Shown: piece after piece, positions 53,101 through 62,800 of the stretch
Numbering within the stretch: position 1 is the first letter of the stretch
Layout of the letters: the number at the start of each line of letters is the position of its first letter
Assembly: GCF_000972845.2 (NCBI RefSeq)
Contig: NW_020853243.1
Coordinates: 64,699-128,698 of the forward strand
DNA from: Larimichthys crocea
Taxonomy: Eukaryota; Chordata; Actinopteri; Sciaenidae
Reading direction: 5' to 3'
DNA: 64,000 nt
Translations under genes and position numbers: made by a program
The notes under the pieces: generated by a model
What the model saw: the letters and a program-made list of their open reading frames with translations, nothing else
Databases searched by the model: none
What the model was told of the DNA's origin: nothing

Positions 53101-56100
53101 ACACCCAGTCATAACTACAACACCAAACCAGTATAAACACCATTCAAACCCAGGTTATATAACCTACCACAAACCCAGTATAGACTACAACATCAAACCC
53201 CAAGTAATAAACCTAACATCAAACCAATATACACCAAATCAACCCAGTATGAAGCTACCATCAAACCCAGGTACTCCAGCAAACCCAGTATACCACATCA
53301 AAACCCAGTATGTACCAACATCCCGTAACCCAACACCAAACCAGTATAAACCTAACCATCAACCTATAAATAACCACAAGTATAACACTCAACCAGAACT
53401 ACATCAAACCCAGTTACCCATACAGTATAAAACCTACCTCAAACCCAGTATAAACCTTACCATCATAACCCAGTATAAGCTACCCAATAAAACCCGTATA
53501 ACCTACACATAAAACCCAGATAAACCCAACATACAACCCAGTATAAACTACCATCAAAAACCCAGTATAAAACCTACCATCTAAACCCAGTATCAACCCC
53601 TAACCCGTTATACCACAACCCAGGTATAAGCTACCATCAAACCCAGTATAAACCTACACGCAAACCCAGTATAAAACCTACATCAACCCAGTATGGAACC
53701 TACCATCAAACCCAGTACCTACTCAAACCATTACCACATCAAAGCCCAGTATAATAGCACAGTTAAACTCCATCAACCCAGTATGAAACCTACCAGTTAA
53801 CCTACCATCAACCGATGAACCCAATACCAGAAACCTATATAACCCAAGACCAATCAAACCCAGTAGTCATAGAACCCGTTAACCCACAAAACCCAGTCAT
53901 GAACCAACATCAAACCCAGTATGAAAGCTACCATACAACCCAGTAATAAACCTACCATCAAACGCAGATAAACCTCCCATCAACCAGTTAACCAACATCA
54001 AACCCCTAGTGATACCTACCATCAAACCCGTATGAACCCAACATCAAACCCAGGTATAACACTACCATCAAACCCAGTGTTGCGAAACACCAAAAACCGA
54101 TCCCACACCCGTATAAACCTACCATCAAACCATTATGAACCAACATCACACCTAAATCACACCCAGTATGAACCCGAACATCAAACCATATACAACCACC
54201 TAACCTATGAAGGCACAAACCCAAATAAACCACCATCAAACCGTAGTGAAACGCTACCATTCCAACCCAGTATAAAACCTCTCACCCAGTAACCACATAA
54301 ACCCAGATAAGTCACGTCAGTAAACCTACATAAACCCGTAAACAACCATCCAACCAGTAATGACAACACAACCTGACTACAATCAAACCCAGTATAAGCT
54401 ACCATCAACCAGTAGAACTACCAACATCAAAACCAAGTAATAACCCAACATAACAAGTTAATCCCATCCCAGTAAAAACCTACCATCAAACCCCAGTATA
54501 GAACTCCATACACAAACCACAGATAAACTACATCAACAATGAACACATCAACCCAGTAAACCACACATCAAACCCAGTCTAACTACCACAAACCCATCTG
54601 AAGTACCATCAAACCCAGTATAAACCTAACATAAAATCCCAGTATGACCCTACCATCAACCCCAGTTATTAGCTACGTGTTAACTACGTGTTAGCTACGT
54701 GTTAGCCTCATGTTAGCTACGTGTTAACTACGTGTTAGCTACGTGTTAGCCTCATGTTAGCTACGTGTTAGCCTCATGTTAACTACGTATTAGCTACGTG
54801 TTAACTACGTGTTAGCTATGTGTTAGCCTCATGTTAGCTACGTGTTAACTACGTGTTAGCTACGTGTTAGCCTCATGTTAGCTACGTGTTAGCCTCATGT
54901 TAACTACGTGTTAGCTACGTATTAGCTACGTGTTAGCCTCATGTTAACTACGTATTAGCTACGTGTTAGCCTCATGTTAGCTACGTGTTATCTACGTGTT
55001 AGCCTCATGTTAGCTACGTGTTAGCTACGTGTTAGCTTGTTTGGGTCAAAAGTAAAACCACATTTTGAAGATGGCTATAAGCTAACAGGTAACTTATATA
55101 GCGCCTTTCCAGTCTTCTGACTACGGAAGCCCTAAAGGGTCATACATACAGCAGGAGAACATGGATCATCACATCTCTCTTCAGTGAGCCTGACACAGGC
55201 TGAAACAGCTTCATGCCTCGCTGTAGATAACGTACACATTAATCTGAGGAGACGGCGAGCAAAGCTTCAGCTTTATCGGAGGCGCAGTCTGACTGAGCCT
55301 GATGTCTAAACTGACTATCTGGATTTCAAACTCACTGACTGTTTGAAATGTGTTGAGACAAAACAAGAGCAAACACAAAATACACTGAAGGCGTCTCCTG
55401 CTCATTGCTACACTAACTGATGTTTCCTGCAGAGATTTCATACACTAGACTATGGTTTTGTTTTCTCCAGATCTCAGATTAGTTATTCGTTATCACGGGA
55501 AAACGGATGGAATAAAATGTATGTATGTATGACCCTTTAGGGCTTCCGTATCCGACCAATCAAATACAAGATGGTTCAGCCTTCGGGAGTATGACCCGAG
55601 GACGCTATGCTACGCAAATGCTATTTAGCTATTTAGCTAAACTACGTCAGTTACTACCCAGTTTGTGAGTTTGTCAGCTGATGGTGGAAACATTTTATTA
55701 GAACGTTCATTCTAACACTAGCTAACGCATCTTTTGTTTTCGACACTGACGAGCTAACGCGTAGCTAACGTGACGCTAACACGTAGCACAGGAAAGGGGA
55801 AGAGGAAGTTGACCGGGGCTTGCTCAGCTGTGATTGGAGCACATAGTGAAAAGGGGCGGGGCTTATAAAGGGTCAGTCAGTGTATTAGTACTACTTGAGT
55901 AATTGTACTTAGTTACTTGTGAGTCCATCCACACCTGCATCAACATGAAGCCTTCAGCTGTCCTCAGATCAAATTAGACGAGCGTCCCAGACGAACATCG
56001 TCTGAAGTGGATCCTTAACGGACCGCACCGCTCGGTTCTGTTCTGCAGAACACCTGACTCACCTTTAGAGACTGAACCAGCAGGCATCAGACTGATCATC

Positions 56101-59100
56101 CAGTCTCGGGGTCAGTCTTTGGTCCAGACTGATCATCCAGTCTCAGAGTCAGTCTTTGGTCCAGACTGATCATCCAGTCTCAGGGTCAGTCTTTGGTCCA
56201 GACTGATCATCCAGTCTCAGAGTCAGTCTTTGGTCCAGACTGATCATCCAGTCTCAGTCAGTCTTTGGTCCAGACTGATCATCCAGTCTCGGGGTCAGTC
56301 TTTGGTCCAGACTGATCATCCAGTCTCAGGGTCAGTCTTTGACAGCGTCTTCTTCATGGACACGTTGAACTGATTCAGTCTGCAGCTGATGACAGACTGA
56401 CCTGTCCTCTCTGGCCCCCTCGTGTCCCCTCGTGTCCTCTTAGTTACCAGTGTTGTACAGTTGTGACATCATGTAGGTGAGTTTTAAATAACCTGTGGAC
56501 AGATCTGTGGACATGTCTTTGTCCCCGTCCGTGTCCTCGTCTTTGTCCTCGTCCGTGTCCTTGTTCGTGTCCTCATAAATGACGTGATGAGTTCATTAAA
56601 TATTCATGATGAGGAGGCGACTCAAAATAAGAAACATTCTTTAAATATTTGTTATGAAAGATAATTGACTGTCTGTAGTGTGTGTGTCTGTCTGTAGTCT
56701 GTCTGTATTGTGTCTGTAGTCTGCCTGTAGTGTGCTTGTAGTGTGCCTGTAGTCTGTCTGTAGTGTGTCTGTCTGTAGTCTGTCTGTAGTGTGTCTGTCT
56801 GTAGTGTGCTTGTAGTGTGCCTGTAGTCTGTCTGTAGTGTGTCTGCCTGTAGTGTGTCTGTCTGTAGTCTTGTCTGTAGTGTGTCTGTCTGTAGTGTGCT
56901 TGTAGTGTGCCTGTAGTCTGTCTGTAGTGTGTCTGTCTGTAGTCTGCCTGTAGTGTGCTTGTAGTGTGTCTGTAGTGTGCTTGTAGTGTGTCTGTAGTCT
57001 GTCTGTAGTGTCTGTCTGTAGTGTGCTTGTAGTGTGTCTGTAGTCTGCCTGTAGTGTGCTTGTAGTGTGTCTGTAGTCTGTCTGTATTGTGTCTGTAGTC
57101 TGTTTGTAGTGTCTGTCTGTAGTGTGCTTGTAGTGTGTCTGTATTGTGTCTGTATTGTGTCTGTAGTCTGTCTGTAGTGTGTCTGTAGTCTGTCTGTAGT
57201 GTGTCTGTCTGTAGTGTGTCTGTCTGTAGTGTGCTTGTAGTGTGTCTGTAGTGTGCATGTAGTGTGTTTGTAGTCTGTCTGTAGTCTGTCTGTAGTCTGT
57301 CTGTAGTGTGCTTGTAGTGTGTCTGTAGTGTGTCTGTAGTCTGTCTGTAGTCTGTCTGTCTGTAGTCTGTTTGTAGTCTGTCTGTATTGTGTCTGTAGTC
57401 TGTCTGTAGTGTCTGTCTGTAGTGTGCTTGTAGTGTGTCTGTAGTCTGTTTGTATTGTGTCTGTAGTCTGTCTGTAGTGTGTCTGTAGTGTGTCTGTAGT
57501 GTGTCTGTCTGTAGTGTGCTTGTAGTGTGCATGTAGTGTGTCTGTAGTCTGTCTGTAGTGTGTCTGTCTGTAGTGTGCCTGTAGTCTGTCTCTAGTCTGT
57601 CTGTAGTGTCTGTGGGCCTCAGGGCGTTGTACTCTCACCTGTCACCTGCGTGCTGCGTGAGGAGCAGACAGACACAAAGCGTCCATTGAGCAGCAGATTA
57701 CCTGTGCGGGCGTTTCAGGTGTGTCTGTTTATCAATGGAACTACACACATACCCAGCATTCCTCCCTTCTGATGACATCATAGCCTCACATTTATCCTCT
57801 CTGCGCCGCCCATGGCGTCACGCTGACTGTGTTTAAGCTCCACCCACATGCATGACAGGTGACTGTGGTCAGAATCAGACAGGTGCAGCCTGTTAGCTGC
57901 TGTTAGCTCAGTCTGTTAGTCGGAGCCCCGGGGCAGAGGTGGAGGTTTCCAGGCTCCGGCGCTGATGGAGGACGCTGTCGGACTCTTCGGGCCTTTCTGC
58001 TCAGACGTCGATCAACAGACGTTCGAGTCAGTTGCTTAAACTCTGTCTGTAGCTTCTGAGCTCCCGGCTGGTCCTCAGTCTGACGCCGTCTGTGAAGGTC
58101 ACCTCGGTGTCTCTGTCAGAGGACACCAAACCATTGATTGAGCCTCCTCTCATCAATAACTCGTTAGCAGCAGCAGGAAGACGACGCTCACACATCAGAA
58201 ACGTGTGAAACGTCTTTAACGAACACGCCACCTGCCTCGTTAGTCCCACAGCACGCGAACGCCTCGTCAGATGTAAACAGAGCTGCTGTCAGATCAGCTG
58301 ACAGCGACAATAACGCCTCCAAGTGGCCAAAAAGAGATTTATGTAATTATGTAATTTATGTAAGTATTATGTAAGCCCCGCCCCTTTTCTCTGTGCTCCA
58401 ATCACAGTTGAGAAAGCCTCGGGCAGCTCATCGGTCAACTTCCTCCTTCCCTGTTCTTAGATATGCTACATGCTAGCTCATCTGCTAATGTTAGCGACAC
58501 ATAGCTAACCAACATCAACACAACATTAGCTAGCTAGTTTTCCAGCATTTTGCTAACATGAGCTATCAGATGTAGCTAGCTAGCAATTCTGTTATAACTA
58601 GAAGAGTTAGATTAGCCTGCTAACTTAAGCTAGCTAGTTAACTAGCATTTTAGCCTGTTGTAAAATTCTACCTAGCTAGCTGGCTAATTATTGATGTAGA
58701 TTAGTTAGCTAGTTAGCTTTTGTCTTTGAACCACCTTCAAAATGTGTGACGAGTTAACATGTATTCAACACGTAGCTAACACGTAGCTAACACGTAGCTA
58801 ACATGTAGCTAACATGAGGCTAACACGTAGCTAACACGTAGCTAACACGTAGCTAACACGTGGCTAACACGTAGCTAACATGAGGCTAACATGAGGCTAA
58901 CACGTGGCCAACACGTGGCCAACACGTGGCCAACACGTGGCCAACACGTGGCTAACACGTAGCTAACATGCGGCTAACACGTAGCTAACANNNNNNNNNN
59001 ACACGAGGCTAACACGTGGCTAACACGTAGCTAACACGTGGCTAACACGTAGCTAACACGTGGCCAACACGTAGCTAACACGTGGCCAACACGTGGCTAA

Positions 59101-59505
59101 CACGTAGCTAACACGTAGCTAACACGTGGCCAACACGTAGCTAACACGTGGCTAACACGTGGCTAACACGAGGCTAACACGTAGCTAACACGAGGCTAAC
59201 ACGTGGCCAACACGTAGCTAACACGTGGCTAACACGTAGCTAACACGTAGCTAACACGTAGCACAGGTAAGGAGGAAGTTGACAGAGATTTGCTCAGCTG
59301 TGATTGGACAGAACGAAAAGGGGCGGGACGTGTGAAACTATAGCTGATACAACCTGCAGGTGACAGCGAGAGAGTTCACTGTAACGTTAACGTGACGTTG
59401 GTCTGTAGCTTCTCCATCACACACACACACACACGCACATACATAGACACATACATACACACACACGCACACACACACACGCGCACACACACACGCACAT
59501 ACATA

Positions 59506-59550
<45 letters not shown>

Positions 59551-59816
59551 GCACACTCAGCTGAAGCCTCCTGAGTTGTGTCCCACATCAGTCGACTGAG
59601 AGGAAACTTACTCAGTAATTATCCTCGGAGAGCAGCGATAAATGTAGCACCGGAGGAAGAGGAGGAGAAGAAGAAGGAGGAGAGAGGGAGGCTGCTGCAC
59701 ACAGAGAGAGAGAGAGGAGCGTCTGCAGAGAGGAGGAGGAAGAGGAGAGAACATTTAGAGCGATTGATTGAATAAATGCGGTAAAACCTCAGAGAGAGAG
59801 AGACAGAGAGAGAGAG

Positions 59817-59869
<53 letters not shown>

Positions 59870-62800
59870 GGGAGAGAGAGAGACAGAGAGAGGGGGTTAG
59901 AATTACTGCTGAGTGGAAGGAGAGAGGAGGAGGAGGAGGAGGAGGAGAGCAGGCCAGCGATGGGAGAGGAGGCACCGTGAGGAGGAGGAGGAAGAAGGAT
60001 GCGGCGCTGAGGAGGGAGAGGCAGGTCGGGGGGGACACTGAGTCGAGGATGTTCACGGGACGAAGACAGACGTTTGCGGCTTAACCTCATTGGCTGACAG
60101 GTGTCGGCCGCTCGGGCCAATCCCGTCTGACTGTGTGTGTGTGTGTCCTCTCCTCAGATGATGGGGAACAGCTGTGATCGAGGTACCGTCTCTTCCTCTC
60201 TGTGTCTTTCTGTCCGTGTCATGTGACCCGCCTGTCATACTCGGCTTCCTGCGGCATGTCGCCTCAACTTTTGTGTCCGCCGTGTCCGGGACCATCCTCC
60301 TCCTCCTCCTCCTCCTCCTCCTCCCCCTCATGGTGGTGTTTGGTTGGGGGGGTGACGTGCATGAAAGTTTGCCCGGCTTCCTCGCAGCGCTGCCTGCATG
60401 CGTGCAGCGAGCGAGCGCCCTGCAGCTTGAACTTGATCCAGCGCTTTGCTGACTGCTGCTGCATGCTGCGTTCACTGACACTCCGTGTCTTCCTGTTGCA
60501 GTCGTGGCACGTCTTGTTTTTCATGGCATTTTAAACATCATGTGGCAGGATGGGATTTGAACTCATCGCTATCGGTGATAAACAGCTGATTGTTCATCTG
60601 ACTTCATAACACTGTCTGTAAGTGTACGTCATGTGTTCATATCAGGAGGAGTTACAGACATTCATCAACATACATCTGCTTCATGAGACACAAAGTCTTC
60701 ATGAAGTCAAACTTGATGTCTCAGAGTTTGTGTCCTATCTGTCCCATACTGACACAAAGTCGTTCTTCATGGTCCTCGTCTCATAGAACTAAAATGGCTA
60801 ACATACTGACGTTCCTCTCAGTTTAAAGTCAAACGTGTCGCAGCTGAAGTGACAGACATTTCCTTCAGGAGGTGGTGGAGACCAAAGCAGAGCTAAAAGA
60901 GAGAATACTGGACCATCAGGTGACGGATGGTCATGTAGCTTTGTGTCTGCTGGATGAAGCGTGCTCAGCTGTGTCATCAGTTAATGAAGTTTAAAAAGGT
61001 CCAGCAGCTTCAAGTTCAGATGATTTACAGTAGTCGTCCTGACATCTTCTGATTAGATTTAAATGTTGTGAATGAAACCAGGAGATCCTTGTGTTGTTGT
61101 TGTTGATGCTGACCTCAGAAGATCCTCGTGGTGTTGGTTGTTGATGCTGACCTCAGGAGATCCTCGTGGTGGTGTTGTTGTTGTTGATGCTGACCTCAGG
61201 AGATCCTCGTGGTGTTGTTGTTGGTTGATGCTGACCTCAGAAGATCCTCGTGGTGTTATTGTTTGTTGTTGATGCTGACCTCAGAAGATCCTCGTGGTGG
61301 TGTTGTTTGTTGTTGATGCTGACCTCAGAAGATCCTTGTGGTGTTGTTGTTGGTTGATGCTGACCTCAGAAGATCCTCGTGGTGTTGTTGTTGGTTGATG
61401 CTGACCTCAGAAGATCCTCGTGGTGGTGTTGTTGGTTGATGCTGACCTCAGAAGATCCTCGCATTGTTGTCGGTGGTTGATGCTGACCTCAGGAGATCCT
61501 CATAGTGGTGGTGGTGTTGTTGTTGATGATGCTGACCTCAGGAGATCCTTGTGTTGTTGTTGTTGATGCTGACCTCAGGAGATCCTCATGTTGTTGTTGT
61601 TGATGCTGACCTCAGGAGATCCTTGTGTTGTTGTTGTTGATGCTGACCTCAGGAGATCCTTGTGTTGTTGTTGTTGATGCTGACCTCAGGAGATCCTCAT
61701 GTTGTTGTTGTTGATGCTGACCTCAGGAGATCCTTGTGTTGTTGTTGGTTGTTGATGCTGACCTCAGAAGATCCTTGTGTTGTTGTTGGTTGTTGATGCT
61801 GACCTCAGAAGATCCTTGTGGTGTTGTTGGTTGTTGATGCTGACCTCAGAAGATCCTCGTGGTGTTGTTGTTGGTTGATGCTGACCTCAGGAGATCCTCG
61901 TGGTGGTGTTGTTTGTTGTTGATGCTGACCTTAAGAGATCCTCGTGGTGTTGTTGTTGGTTGATGCTGACCTCAGGAGATCCTTGTGTTGTTGTCGGTGG
62001 TTGATGCTGACCTCAGGAGATCCTCGTGGTGTTGGTTGTTGATGCTGACCTCAGGAAACCCTCGTGGTGGTGTTGTTGATGATGTTGACCTCAGGAGATC
62101 CTTGTCTTGTTGTTGTTGTTGATGATGATGATGACCTCAGGAGATCCTTATGGTGTTGTTGGTGGTGGTTGATGCTGACCTCAGAAGACCCTTATGGTGT
62201 TGTTGTTGGTTGATGCTGACCTCAGAAGATCCTCGTGGTGTTGTTGTTGGTTGATGCTGACCTCAGAAGATCCTCGTGGTGGTGTTGTTGGTTGATGCTG
62301 ACCTCAGAAGATCCTCGTAGTGGTGGTGTTGTTTGTTGTTGATGCTGACCTCAGGAGATCCTCGTGGTGTTGTTGTTGGTTGATGCTGACCTCAGGAGAT
62401 CCTTGTGTTGTTGTCGGTGGTTGATGCTGACCTCAGGAGATCCTCGTGGTGGTGTTGGTGGTTGATGCTGACCTCAGGAGATCCTTGTGTTGTTGTCGGT
62501 GGTTGATGCTGACCTCAGGAGATCCTCGTGGTGGTGTTGGTGGTGGTTGATGCTGACCTCAGAAGATCCTCATGGTGGTGTTGTTTGTTGTTGATGCTGA
62601 CCTCAGAAGATCCTCATGGTGTTGTTTGTTGTTGATGCTGATCTCAGAAGATCCTCGTGGTGGTGGTGTTGTTGTTGTTGTTGTTGATGCTGACCTCAGG
62701 AGACCCTCGTGGTGTTGGTTGTTAATGCTGACCTCAGGAGATCCTCATGTTGTTGAGGACGAGGCCTACAACTGGGCTGAACCAGGGCGGCTCATAGTTA

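Noticed and set aside
55211..55441. 76-codon - strand frame inside the MITE
   Set aside because: Too short for a transposase, and no catalytic motif.
56573..57638. Thr/Gln/Tyr/His-rich - strand frames of 205-328 codons
   Set aside because: Product of the 10/11-bp TGTCTGTAGTG array; three frames open simultaneously.
58746..59262. Telomere- or centromere-like satellite
   Set aside because: The 11-bp GCTAACACGTA unit is not the TTAGGG telomere repeat; array length (interrupted by Ns) gives no sign of a centromere.
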